From contig CAYXTO010000018.1 of NCBI GenBank assembly GCA_964468045.1, positions 4,133 through 68,132 on the forward strand: a stretch of DNA of 64,000 nt, read 5' to 3'. A model generated the notes under the pieces. The model saw nothing but the letters and a program-made list of their open reading frames with translations, was not told where the DNA came from and did no database searches. Positions 55,584-63,130 of the stretch are shown here, in pieces. The DNA is from JAWKXU01 sp964468045 (GTDB lineage Bacteria; Pseudomonadota; Alphaproteobacteria; Sphingomonadales; Sphingomonadaceae). Every line of letters begins with the position of its first letter. Position 1 is the stretch's first letter. The position numbers were made by a program, and so were the translations under genes.

Positions 55584-55777
55584 TGAACATTGAACCTATC
55601 GCCGTTTCAATCAAAGATGGCTTCACCGCACTCGGGGTTGGCACGACCAAGGGTTACGAGTTGATCAACGCTGGTGAGGTTGAAACCTTTTACATCGGCC
55701 GCGCTCGCCGCATCACGACAGCCAGTATCAAGGCGTATGTGGCCCGCCAGATCGCTCTCCAGGCGGAGGCAGCGTGA
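55583..55777 (+). CDS. Excisionase/AlpA-like small HTH protein
   Basis: A 64-residue DNA-binding protein with a MerR/AlpA-type winged helix-turn-helix: IKDGFTALGVGTTKGYELIN, then GEVETFYIGRARRITTASIK, a pattern shared by excisionases and AlpA regulators. Likely the recombination directionality factor or an activator for the integrase 2 kb upstream. GTG start with a strong AAGGAGG site that is buried in a hairpin. First gene of the operon leading to the primase-helicase. Confidence 0.8.
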   Translation: MNIEPIAVSIKDGFTALGVGTTKGYELINAGEVETFYIGRARRITTASIKAYVARQIALQAEAA

Positions 55778-55780
55778 TCC

Positions 55781-55957
55781 ATGGAAAAGCAAAACGCCCC
55801 CGCCCGTAAGGGCAGAGGCGCTGATTGTCGTTTGGTCTCCGACTTCAGCGTTTCTACCACCGCCGCCGTTCGGATTCAATATCTTGGACGGCTTGGTCTT
55901 CCATCTTCACTGGCGACCGCCATCGCCCCGCTATGTTTCGGGGAGGCTGCGATATGA
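55781..55957 (+). CDS. Small island protein, 58 residues
   Basis: Begins MEKQNAPARKGRGADCRL and ends RIQYLGRLGLPSSLATAIA then FGEAAI. It starts 3 bp after the excisionase stop and its TGA overlaps the next ATG (ATGA), so it fits the operon. The RIQYLGxxGLPxSLAxxIA pattern is one I associate with small proteins of similar sphingomonad islands (recollection, not searched). Function unknown. Confidence 0.6.
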   Translation: MEKQNAPARKGRGADCRLVSDFSVSTTAAVRIQYLGRLGLPSSLATAIAPLCFGEAAI

Positions 55958-56154
55958 TCAAGCCGTTCCCCAACCAACGGGGAGCGGCTCTGGCGCTCCT
56001 CAACGACGAAACCCAGCGGTTGGCACGCAAGGCCGGTTCCTTCCTGGGCCAGCTCGCGGTCGATGAAACACCGCTTACCCCGAAACAGCGCGAATGGCTG
56101 ACCACCCTGCTTGAACGTGCAGGCCTGTCCGCGCTTGCCGATGGAGGTGAGTGA
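55954..56154 (+). CDS. Small island protein, 66 residues
   Basis: A helical 66-residue protein (MIKPFPNQRGAALALLNDE; LTPKQREWLTTLLERAGLSAL). GAGG lies 7 nt before the ATG. It overlaps the 58-residue gene upstream (ATGA) and abuts the next start. Function unknown; perhaps an accessory replication protein by position. Confidence 0.68.
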   Translation: MIKPFPNQRGAALALLNDETQRLARKAGSFLGQLAVDETPLTPKQREWLTTLLERAGLSALADGGE

Positions 56155-56510
56155 TGGACTCTCCTTACCGTGATGGCCTGCCGGGCTATTATCAACACGC
56201 CCCGGAAACCAGCCGAGAGGCGGCAGCGCATATCGCGCCGGTCGCCAACTCAATCCGCGCCCATGTCTTTTCTGTTATCAAGGATGTCGGCGAAGCTGGC
56301 GCTATTGGCGACGAAGTTGCCCAGCGTCTCGGGCTCAATGTTTATCAGGTTCGGAGTCGTCTGAGCGAGTTGCATGCAGACGGCAAGATCGCCGATAGCG
56401 GTCGGCGGCGGATCGGAGCATCCGGTCGTCGTGGTGCAGTCTGGGTCTTGCCTGAGTTTGCGCCGGTTCCCCAAGTTACGGGGGGCGCTGATGGCGAATA
56501 CGCCGGATAG
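56154..56510 (+). CDS. Winged-helix DNA-binding protein of the island
   Basis: A 118-residue protein with a helix-turn-helix/winged region: IRAHVFSVIKDVGEAGAIGD, EVAQRLGLNVYQVRSRLSEL, HADGKIADSGRRRIGASG. Such domains occur next to replication modules of phages and islands. The start is ATG 56154 or GTG 56151, after GGAGGTGA. The C-terminus overlaps the primase-helicase start by 20 bp, so translation is probably coupled. Confidence 0.72.
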   Translation: MDSPYRDGLPGYYQHAPETSREAAAHIAPVANSIRAHVFSVIKDVGEAGAIGDEVAQRLGLNVYQVRSRLSELHADGKIADSGRRRIGASGRRGAVWVLPEFAPVPQVTGGADGEYAG

Positions 56511-58350
56511 TAACGCTATCGCAGCAGCGTTGGGCGGTGTGGTGCGGGGTGACCGTATCCACGCCCCCACGCCGGGGCATTCGAGGCGCGATCGGGGGAC
56601 AGTTATCAAGCTCGATCCCGACGCGCCTGATGGCTGCCTTGTTCATTCGTTCAACGGCGGCGATCCTCTTGAAATCAAGGATGAGCTTCGTCGCCAAGGC
56701 GTTCTGCCTGAGCGCGAAAGACGCACCATGAAATCAGCAGCTCCACACTGGCAGGAGACCGGCGTGTATGAATACGACGATGGCGCCGGAAATATAATCT
56801 ACCGGACCCGCCGCCTTGAGGCTGAGGGCCACACTAAGCGCTTTGTTGCGGAGCGTCTTGAAGCAGGTCAGTGGGTCAATGGGCTGGCTGACCTTCCTCG
56901 ACTTCCCTATCGCTTCACAGAACTTTGTCAGGCTGCACAGAAGGCACGCGAGACAAACGAACCGGAGCCACTGATTTACTTCACGGAAGGTGAGCGAAAG
57001 GCTGACCAGCTCGCCTCCATGGGTTTCCTCGCTACGGCGATTGCGTTCGGTGCGAATGGCTGGCGGGAGCAATATGGCGAAGCGTTCGCCGGTGCCACTG
57101 TGATCATTCTTCCTGACAATGACCAACCCGGCGCGAAATTCGCTGCGACCGTCAAGGCCGGGATCGAGGATTATGGCGGCCAGGTTTATATTCTCGAATT
57201 GCCAGGGCTCCCCCACAAGGGCGACATTATCGACTGGCAGGGAACAGCAGACGATCTGCGGGAACTGACAGCGAAGATCATTGCCGGCAAGTCCATGCCC
57301 ATGCCCGCGCTGGATCTCGTCGCGCTGGCGCAGACACGACCTAAAGCGAAGATATTTGCCATAGAGCGCCTGGCTCCCCTGGGTGAAGTGACGCTGTTCA
57401 CAGGTCCGGGTAGCGCCGGAAAGAGCCTGTTCGGGCAGCAACTGGCTACCTGCGCGGCCGCATCGCTCCCCTGTCTAGGGCTCGATGTCATGGCGTGCCC
57501 GGCGCTTTATGTGACCTGTGAAGATGATCCAGAGCAATTGCACTGGCGGCAAGCGAGTATCTGCACGGCGCTTGGTATCCGGATGGATGAACTTGCCGGG
57601 CGTCTGCATCTGGTCAGCCTGCGGGGCTCGCTCGACAATGAGCTGGGGGTTTTCAATGCCGATGGCACCCTACAGCCCATGCCAGCCTTTCACCGCCTGG
57701 TGAGAATGCTGAAAGCCACCGAAGCCAGGATAGCGATCCTCGATAACGTAGCGCACCTGTTCACGGGCAATGAGAATGACCGGGGCGACGTCACGCGGTT
57801 CGTCAATTTGCTCAATAGGGTTGCAGGAGAAACGGGAGTCGCCCTGCTGCTGATTGGCCATCCGAACAAGAGCGGCGATGATTATTCGGGCTCCACCGCT
57901 TGGCTGAATGCCGTTCGGTCGCAGATCACCCTTCAGCATGACATGGAAACCGACGTGCGCACCATCACGGTCGGGAAGGCCAATTACGGTCGCAAGGGGG
58001 ATGCTCTCCGGTTCATGTGGCACGAGGGTGCGTTCGTGCGCGAGGACGATCTACCGGCTGATACTCGCGCCCAGCTCGCGGAAGTCACCCGTGCGAATAG
58101 CGAAGACGAGGCTTTTCTTGCCTGCCTGCGTGCACGTGCTGCTCAAGGTCTCGACAGGGCGGTGGGTCCATCACCGGGACCGAATTATGCGCCGTCCCAA
58201 TTTGAAGGAATGCCGGAAGCCAAGGGCTACAAGAAGGAGGCCTTCAAGCGTGCGATGGATCGCCTTTATACCCATGTCCGCATTCGCACTGAGATGGCCG
58301 AGCGGCCTGGAAAGTCGGAGAAGAAATCCATCATCGTGGAGGTGTTCTGA
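56491..58350 (+). CDS. Toprim/AAA primase-helicase of the island
   Basis: A 619-residue replication protein. Residues 1-80 resemble a degenerate CHC2 zinc-binding domain (GHSRRDRGTVIKLDP, FNGGDPLEIKDELR) without the cysteines. A Toprim-like fold follows (TEGERKAD with E166; IILPDNDQPG with D209/D211), then a RepA/AAA_25-type ATPase with Walker A GPGSAGKS (305-312), Walker B IAILDN (D418) and GHPNKSGDDYSGS. Likely opens and primes the island origin. Seven CCCGAAC repeats start 6 bp after its stop. Confidence 0.85.
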   Translation: MANTPDSNAIAAALGGVVRGDRIHAPTPGHSRRDRGTVIKLDPDAPDGCLVHSFNGGDPLEIKDELRRQGVLPERERRTMKSAAPHWQETGVYEYDDGAGNIIYRTRRLEAEGHTKRFVAERLEAGQWVNGLADLPRLPYRFTELCQAAQKARETNEPEPLIYFTEGERKADQLASMGFLATAIAFGANGWREQYGEAFAGATVIILPDNDQPGAKFAATVKAGIEDYGGQVYILELPGLPHKGDIIDWQGTADDLRELTAKIIAGKSMPMPALDLVALAQTRPKAKIFAIERLAPLGEVTLFTGPGSAGKSLFGQQLATCAAASLPCLGLDVMACPALYVTCEDDPEQLHWRQASICTALGIRMDELAGRLHLVSLRGSLDNELGVFNADGTLQPMPAFHRLVRMLKATEARIAILDNVAHLFTGNENDRGDVTRFVNLLNRVAGETGVALLLIGHPNKSGDDYSGSTAWLNAVRSQITLQHDMETDVRTITVGKANYGRKGDALRFMWHEGAFVREDDLPADTRAQLAEVTRANSEDEAFLACLRARAAQGLDRAVGPSPGPNYAPSQFEGMPEAKGYKKEAFKRAMDRLYTHVRIRTEMAERPGKSEKKSIIVEVF

Positions 58351-58355
58351 TGCTT

Positions 58356-58430
58356 CCCGAACTTCCCCGAACGCCTTCCCGAACGCTCCCCGAACACTGT
58401 TCCCGAACGGTCCCGAACCCCGGCCCGAAC
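58356..58430. repeat. Iteron-like array, seven CCCGAAC heptamers
   Basis: CCCGAAC starts at 58356, 58366, 58378, 58389, 58402, 58412 and 58424. The intervals are 10, 12, 11, 13, 10, 12 (mean 11.3 bp), about one helical turn, so all copies face roughly the same side of the DNA. Because the intervals are not multiples of 3, no reading frame keeps the repeat, which argues for a protein-binding role. An open frame (58350-58616) starts here but is not convincing as a gene. Confidence 0.75.
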
Positions 58431-58462
58431 GGCACCAAGCACACACTCTATACTACGTATAC

Positions 58463-58495
58463 CGGGCGGGGCTCCCTTGGGGTCGTCCCCGCCCG
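58463..58495. terminator. Strong hairpin after the repeat array
   Basis: CGGGCGGGG (58463-58471) and CCCCGCCCG (58487-58495) form a perfect 9-bp GC stem with a 15-nt loop. No T-run; it may end the primase operon or belong to an origin. Confidence 0.5.
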
Positions 58496-58569
58496 TATGT
58501 GTCATGCTGCTCTTTCGTCAGATTTAAGGGGAGAAATATGTGGTCCACAACATCGTCTCTTGTGCCACC

Positions 58570-59295
58570 TTAAATTAGGCCAGAGATTTTCGACACTAGT
58601 GAGGCCCGATTGTTAATTTCGAACTTAGCGTAAATGTTTCGAAGATGGTTTTCGACCGTGTGCTCGGATAGACCAAGCCGCGCGCCTATCTCCTTGTTGC
58701 GCATCCCGAGGCAGATCATTCCGGCAATTTCAGCTTCCCTTATGCTCAACTCCGGGACTTGATTTGGAGCACCCCCCTCATGGCAGGCATGCTTCAGAAT
58801 CTTCAATCCCTGCGGATGGCCGGTCATGGTAGAAAGGAGGTCATGGATCACCATGTTCGACAATTGCCGGACATGTTGTTCCAACTTCGGAATGGTCACG
58901 TCTCGGCGGCTATGGCGGCCTGTCCTGCAATGTGTGCCGACGATCAGCGAAAGGCCGGGATTTATGCTGACAATAGATGCGCCGACCGGAGCGATCGAAA
59001 ATTTGCCGATCAGATGGTGGTAATCGAGCGCGGCGGGATCGTTTTCTAGATCAAAATTCCACGGCCAGAATGAATATCCGCTCTTGCTCCCGTATTCCGA
59101 GAGGAATGGATCCTTCAGGAAGATTTGCTCTTTCCGGTATCGGAAAAGAAAATCGGACCGCAAGCCCGTGTTGTAGAGATAGGAAAGCGAATTTTCCCGG
59201 TCAGACGTGTTGCACAGCATGATGGAAGCGCTGTCGATTTCGCAGACATCCACCATGTGATTGGTAAAACTTATGATGTCCTGGTTCAGGCTCAT
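58570..59295 (-). CDS. LuxR-family transcriptional regulator (solo)
   Basis: A 241-residue regulator. The N-terminal 160 residues form a sensor-like domain without clear autoinducer-binding signature residues; the C-terminal GerE helix-turn-helix is complete (LSIREAEIAGMICLGMRNKE, IGARLGLSEHTVENHLRNIY). No luxI synthase is in the window. It is divergent from the AttH/CrtC-like gene and a 29-bp dyad lies between, so it probably controls that gene and itself. Start at 59295 (MSLNQDIIS); an upstream ATG at 59343 would run into the dyad. Confidence 0.88.
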   Translation of the reverse strand: MSLNQDIISFTNHMVDVCEIDSASIMLCNTSDRENSLSYLYNTGLRSDFLFRYRKEQIFLKDPFLSEYGSKSGYSFWPWNFDLENDPAALDYHHLIGKFSIAPVGASIVSINPGLSLIVGTHCRTGRHSRRDVTIPKLEQHVRQLSNMVIHDLLSTMTGHPQGLKILKHACHEGGAPNQVPELSIREAEIAGMICLGMRNKEIGARLGLSEHTVENHLRNIYAKFEINNRASLVSKISGLI

Positions 59296-59327
59296 TTCGC
59301 GCTCCCAATGTGACGAGGTAACCACCG

Positions 59328-59356
59328 CACTGTGATAGGTCAATCAAGACACAGTG
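59328..59356. promoter_or_regulatory. Dyad CACTGTG-N15-CACAGTG between luxR and its divergent neighbour
   Basis: Perfect 7-bp inverted arms (59328-59334 and 59350-59356), 33-61 bp upstream of the LuxR start and 136 bp or more before the divergent gene. Position fits an operator for the LuxR protein; identity inferred from context. Confidence 0.45.
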
Positions 59357-59491
59357 ACCGCTAGCGGAAGGTCAGCGCGATTTTACGGGAATCCGTCATG
59401 ACATCGCTACGCAGCGGTTTAGAATGTCGCTTATCGACCGTGGGCTGGCCCTCGGTCTTTGAAGCAACCAATTGTATCGGGATGAGTGCCA

Positions 59492-60454
59492 ATGATCACT
59501 GCAAATGACGTGCGTTTCCATATGCCAGACCAGATGCCCTATGACTGGGCGGAGACCAATTATTTCTCGATCTACATACCGGAAGCGAACATCACCGCTT
59601 GGGTCTATACAATCGCTCGTCCAGGAGTGGGAGCTTTTGTTGCGGATGTAGAGGTTATCGACCGGATCGGGCGGAATATTCTCGACGCTGTCTATGTCGA
59701 TTTCGCTCAACACCTTCCGATACCTGAAAGATTGGAGAATTACAGTTTGCCGAATGGACTGTCGATCAAAACCTTCAACGAGCCTAGAGGATACACGATC
59801 GACTACCTTGGCGTGCAGGATACGGAGCTTCATCTGACGGTCGAGGGGCTAATGGCCCCATACGATATCCATGATCCGGACATGGATCCGTTGGCCTCAA
59901 TCGATCCTAACCAGAGCGGGTTTGGCTCAGCTTATTCCAACCACTTCGACATGACAGCGCATGTCACGGGCACGGCAAGGATCCGAGGTCGTGAATACAA
60001 GGTCGATTGCGTCACCACGATGGACCATAGCTGGGGCCCACGCAACGAACGCACTCTCCGTCCGATGGCCTGGATCAACGGGAATTTCGATACCAACTTC
60101 GCATTCCATGCTATCTGGCACTTCGATCCCACCGCAGCAGGCTGGGACCAGTTCCGGATTGCTCACGGTTACGTCTTCGTTGATGGCGAGGTTCGCGGTT
60201 TGGTTGGTGGGCGCTTCCGGGCGACGCGGGATGGCCCTTTCCCGATGGGCATGGAGCAGGTACTGATCGATCGAGAGGGGCGGGAGTATCGCTTCACGGG
60301 CATCACTGTAGCTCAACATCCCTGGGGGTCATACAGCAGTTGCCTAGCTACCTTTTCAACGGTGCGGTGGCTGTATGAAGATCGTGAAGGTTATGGCCTG
60401 TCCCAAGAAAATTGGCCAGTCAACTTGCTCGGTGGGTTTAATAACGCTCGCTAG
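59492..60454 (+). CDS. AttH/CrtC-like (DUF7064/DUF7065-type) protein
   Basis: A 320-residue soluble beta-rich protein. The middle carries MDHSWGPRNERTLRPMAWI, a signature of proteins distantly related to carotenoid hydratase CrtC/AttH lipocalin-like folds, which I associate with the DUF7064/DUF7065 domains. The substrate is unknown; sphingomonad relatives often sit near lipid, terpenoid or aromatic catabolism genes. ATG 59492 (GGGATGAG upstream) is preferred over GTG 59486. Lower GC than the core suggests acquired cargo. Divergent from a LuxR solo. Confidence 0.7.
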   Translation: MITANDVRFHMPDQMPYDWAETNYFSIYIPEANITAWVYTIARPGVGAFVADVEVIDRIGRNILDAVYVDFAQHLPIPERLENYSLPNGLSIKTFNEPRGYTIDYLGVQDTELHLTVEGLMAPYDIHDPDMDPLASIDPNQSGFGSAYSNHFDMTAHVTGTARIRGREYKVDCVTTMDHSWGPRNERTLRPMAWINGNFDTNFAFHAIWHFDPTAAGWDQFRIAHGYVFVDGEVRGLVGGRFRATRDGPFPMGMEQVLIDREGREYRFTGITVAQHPWGSYSSCLATFSTVRWLYEDREGYGLSQENWPVNLLGGFNNAR

Positions 60455-60498
60455 TCGAAGCTGTGTAACCTTCGTCGCAAAGGTTCAAATCTGAGAGC

Positions 60499-60523
60499 AG
60501 GCGGGGTAAGAGAGACCCCGCCT
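60499..60523 (+). terminator. Terminator of the AttH/CrtC-like gene
   Basis: AGGCGGGG (60499-60506) / CCCCGCCT (60516-60523) with a 9-nt loop, 45 bp after the stop. The AGGCGGGGTA arm recurs at 60542-60551. No T-run, so moderate. Confidence 0.6.
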
Positions 60524-60572
60524 TACGCTCGGGGATAGCGCAGGCGGGGTAGGTATTACCAGATGACGATGG

Positions 60573-61334
60573 CTATGGCCGGGGTCGCTTGGGCACTCCG
60601 CGTTTGCGCTTGAGCAGTTGGGCCTTGGTTGGAGCTACAGGCTCTTCGGCAAGCCGGTGCTGCTTCTCTCCCCATACCGAGCGTTTGCTGTCGCAGCGCG
60701 TCGCCCGGATATAGTCTCGATGAACCCGTAGGATCGCCCGATCCACGCCGGGATGGAACGGAAGCATTCCGGCAGTCTGATCTATGCCGTAGTCAGGCAC
60801 CAAGCTTTCCTCTTCCTCCCGATCATCGTTGATATCATCGCAGCCCTGATCATCCGCAGCCGCGTCAGGATCGGATATTGTGCAGCCGGGGCCTTCATTC
60901 CACCGGCCAAGGAATACCGTGTTGATCCCATCCTCATCGCACTGGCCGGCGGGGTCGTCTTCCTCGGAATGGTCATCTTTCTCGGCGGGGTCGTCATCTT
61001 CTTCGTCTTCAGCATCACCTGGAGCGCCATCGTCAGCACCACAGACGTTGTCGTCGGCAGCGGAGCAGGCATCAGGATCGCTGATCGGGCAACCGGGTTC
61101 AGCGCGCCACGAATAACTGTGGTCCACGAAGTCATCCTCCGCGCCTGTGCCGTCCAGTTCATCGCCATCGGGGCTTAGGTCGAGATCGCCATCTACTAGA
61201 TCCAGCCGTTCGGTAAGAAGGGCCGACATTTCCGCACTGACCCGCTGGAGTGATACAAGGCTTTCCAGCATCAATTCCAGATCGGTCCGTTCCATCGAGA
61301 TTGCAGAATTGGAAAGGTGGGGAATGTTACCCAT
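60573..61334 (-). CDS. Highly acidic hypothetical protein with internal repeat
   Basis: A 253-residue protein. After a helical N-terminus (ERTDLELMLESLVSLQRVSA) comes a strongly acidic middle with two related units: EPGCPISDPDACSAADD and GPGCTISDPDAAADDQGC. The C-terminal 50 residues are basic (TKAQLLKRKRGVPKRPRP), a bipolar charge layout. No family recognised. Last gene of a three-gene operon reading leftward from 62087; its start overlaps the gene before it by 8 bp. Confidence 0.7.
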   Translation of the reverse strand: MGNIPHLSNSAISMERTDLELMLESLVSLQRVSAEMSALLTERLDLVDGDLDLSPDGDELDGTGAEDDFVDHSYSWRAEPGCPISDPDACSAADDNVCGADDGAPGDAEDEEDDDPAEKDDHSEEDDPAGQCDEDGINTVFLGRWNEGPGCTISDPDAAADDQGCDDINDDREEEESLVPDYGIDQTAGMLPFHPGVDRAILRVHRDYIRATRCDSKRSVWGEKQHRLAEEPVAPTKAQLLKRKRGVPKRPRP

Positions 61335-61725
61335 GGTCCGTCTCCCCCATTGCCTGGAGCGAACGGATCGCAGCGAGAACCAGCCGAGCGCCCCAATCAA
61401 AGGATTCGTCCATTGCAAAGATCGCGTCCATGTCACCGTCGAGAATTGTTGTTTCGGTCTCGCGGTCACTTTCGATGTGTTGGAGCGCAACCAATAGTTG
61501 GGCGATCACTCCCCGGGTAGTCCGTGCCTTGCAGTGCTGGATGAGGATTTCCGCACCGTCGATTTGGGCCAGGAGCCTGGCTTCTTCTGACGTATGGTCA
61601 TATTCATCCTCGGTGCTTCCGTCGCGATCCGGGGCGTCCATAGGCAAGGCGTGATATGCTCGCGTGGTTTCCTTCCATGCGTCGAACGCGACAAGGATAA
61701 CGCTGTCGGTCTGGTTCGGGCTCAT
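61327..61725 (-). CDS. Hypothetical island protein
   Basis: A 132-residue acidic, mostly helical protein (EEARLLAQIDGAEILIQHCK; RGVIAQLLVALQHIESDRE). Start overlaps the upstream gene stop (ATGA at 61722-61725) and its end overlaps the acidic-repeat gene. No family recognised; operon membership suggests a joint role with its neighbours. Confidence 0.72.
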   Translation of the reverse strand: MSPNQTDSVILVAFDAWKETTRAYHALPMDAPDRDGSTEDEYDHTSEEARLLAQIDGAEILIQHCKARTTRGVIAQLLVALQHIESDRETETTILDGDMDAIFAMDESFDWGARLVLAAIRSLQAMGETDHG

Positions 61726-62087
61726 GACCGTGCCCCTTGGTCAACCTTGGAGACATGGTCGTAGTGGTGCTGCGCCAGTGCGATCAGTGTCGCGACCCCC
61801 TCGAAAGCCCGCTGGACAATCGTGTAGTTCATCGTGGTCAGTGAAATCTCTACGTTGGGATGATTATGGTAATCGTCTGCATCGCCATATGTGCTGGAGA
61901 GAACGGTAAGCAGGGCATGCGCCTCATTCAGCCGTTCGCTGACACCATCGGCGTGTGAGTAGAACGGAGACGCCCCGTTGATCCTGAGCGCCTTTAAGGA
62001 TTTCCCTCGTGAGATGTCTTGATTTGACTCGGGCTGGTGCGCGGCATTGACCCCGCCAAAGGCGGGTGTAGTGGCGTTTGTAGCCAT
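61722..62087 (-). CDS. Hypothetical island protein, first gene of the three-gene operon
   Basis: A 121-residue protein with a disordered N-terminus and a helical C-terminal part (ERLNEAHALLTVLSSTYG; IVQRAFEGVATLIALAQHHY) reminiscent of four-helix hypothetical proteins of islands. No family recognised. Transcribed away from three GTTACGTAAC palindromes, the nearest lying 70 bp upstream of its start. Confidence 0.7.
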   Translation of the reverse strand: MATNATTPAFGGVNAAHQPESNQDISRGKSLKALRINGASPFYSHADGVSERLNEAHALLTVLSSTYGDADDYHNHPNVEISLTTMNYTIVQRAFEGVATLIALAQHHYDHVSKVDQGARS

Positions 62088-62156
62088 GATCGATCTCCAT
62101 AGGATCGGTTGTGGTCAGGGCCGGTTGAGAGGGTGCAACCTCATGACTGGCCCGCC

Positions 62157-62236
62157 TCGTTACGTAACGAAGCGGCGCAACGTGTCAAGCGTTACGTAAC
62201 GGCATTGCAATTTTTCCCTCGGTGCGTTACGTGACG
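62157..62236. promoter_or_regulatory. Three GTTACGTAAC palindromic operators in a divergent promoter
   Basis: CGTTACGTAACG at 62158-62169 (perfect over 14 bp as TCGTTACGTAACGA), again at 62190-62201, and CGTTACGTGACG (one mismatch) at 62225-62236. Spacing is 32 and 35 bp, near three helical turns. The third copy ends 2 bp before the ATG at 62239. This is the layout of an autoregulated switch like phage or plasmid operators. Confidence 0.75.
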
Positions 62237-62238
62237 GC

Positions 62239-62577
62239 ATGGTTTTATCTAATGCAGAGCGCCAATCTCGTTATCGCGCCAATCTCAAAAACAAGGCCTC
62301 CGTTGAAGCGCTGGGCAAGCGGGCGGAAGAAGTCGCCAACTTGGCTGCGTTGGCAATCTGGGATTGCGCACAACGGGAAGGGTTCGGGGAATTTTGTGAT
62401 TATCCTGGCGAACGCGAAGGCGCGAGAAAGTTCCTCGGAAATAAACTCGTCGATCTTTGCCGAGATTATCTTGAATGCCCCGAGACCCTTACGGATAGCG
62501 AAGCCCGGTATTTGCGCGCTGTGGTTGAGGTGGACAAGGCATTGCGGCCAGAGAAACCGGAGCGTCGAGGCGGGTAG
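62239..62577 (+). CDS. Small basic island protein, possible regulator
   Basis: A 112-residue helical protein with a basic N-terminus (MVLSNAERQSRYRANLKNK). The NAERQxRYRxxLK start is frequent in small phage and island proteins. Function unknown. There is no Shine-Dalgarno: the operator copy at 62225-62236 occupies that place, so its mRNA may be leaderless or poorly translated. Its position makes it a candidate for the operator-binding protein (inference). Confidence 0.65.
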   Translation: MVLSNAERQSRYRANLKNKASVEALGKRAEEVANLAALAIWDCAQREGFGEFCDYPGEREGARKFLGNKLVDLCRDYLECPETLTDSEARYLRAVVEVDKALRPEKPERRGG

Positions 62578-62582
62578 GTATC

Positions 62583-62834
62583 TTACTTCGCGCAATCTTG
62601 GGGCGTGACCTGCTCGGCAGCATTCCATACGGTGTCTTCCCGAACATCTTCGGCAATATCTGCGCCAGCCATCGCCACATCAGCGAGTGCATGACCCAAT
62701 GCCTCCCGGTCGGTTGCACACATAGCAGACCGCACGGCGCGCTCTAAGCGACTATCTGCCGCCTGCTGGGCAGCGCTATCGCCGCATCCACTCAAGATGG
62801 CGGCAAGCATCAGCAATAGGATATGTCGGCGCAT
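62583..62834 (-). CDS. Small lipoprotein
   Basis: An 83-residue protein with a clear lipoprotein signal (MRRHILLLMLAAILSGC-G, lipobox LSGC). The mature part is helical (SRLERAVRSAMCATDREALG). Start 62834 chosen for the signal peptide; an in-frame extension to 62927 would bury it. Convergent with the gene before it (5 bp between ends). Function unknown. Confidence 0.68.
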   Translation of the reverse strand: MRRHILLLMLAAILSGCGDSAAQQAADSRLERAVRSAMCATDREALGHALADVAMAGADIAEDVREDTVWNAAEQVTPQDCAK

Positions 62835-63049
62835 GTAGACATCATGCACCCGTTCCCGCACCTCATCAAGGCGGGCGAAGGCCGTCGTGTGCGCCGCTAT
62901 GGATTTCTGCGCGCCGTGCGCCACCACTGTTAATACAGCGTAGAAACAGAGTGGATTGTCGGCCTTTGGATCACATACGGGATTATGCCTCTTCTAAAGG
63001 GATAGCCAACGCCGTGAGCGCACGACGCGCTTGGCTTCCAAATCAGCCC

Positions 63050-63130
63050 TCAAAGATGTCCCGTGCAGTATGCCAACAACAGGATCAGAGGGATCGGCAC
63101 ACCGATCAGCCAGAGCAATCCTGAGCGCAT
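63050..63130 (-). CDS. Single-span membrane micropeptide, 26 residues
   Basis: Starts MRSGLLWLIGVPIPLILLLA and ends YCTGHL. One hydrophobic helix preceded by an arginine, the pattern of small inner-membrane peptides. GGAG stands 6 nt before the ATG, a better ribosome site than most genes here. No other gene is seen in 62835-63348. Function unknown. Confidence 0.5.
   Translation of the reverse strand: MRSGLLWLIGVPIPLILLLAYCTGHL

Noticed and set aside
58350..58616. 88-codon open frame starting at the primase stop (TGATG)
   Set aside because: It runs through the CCCGAAC array and a GC hairpin, its translation is Pro/Arg/Thr-rich without a pattern, and the repeat spacing is not codon-based. Coupled translation cannot be fully excluded.
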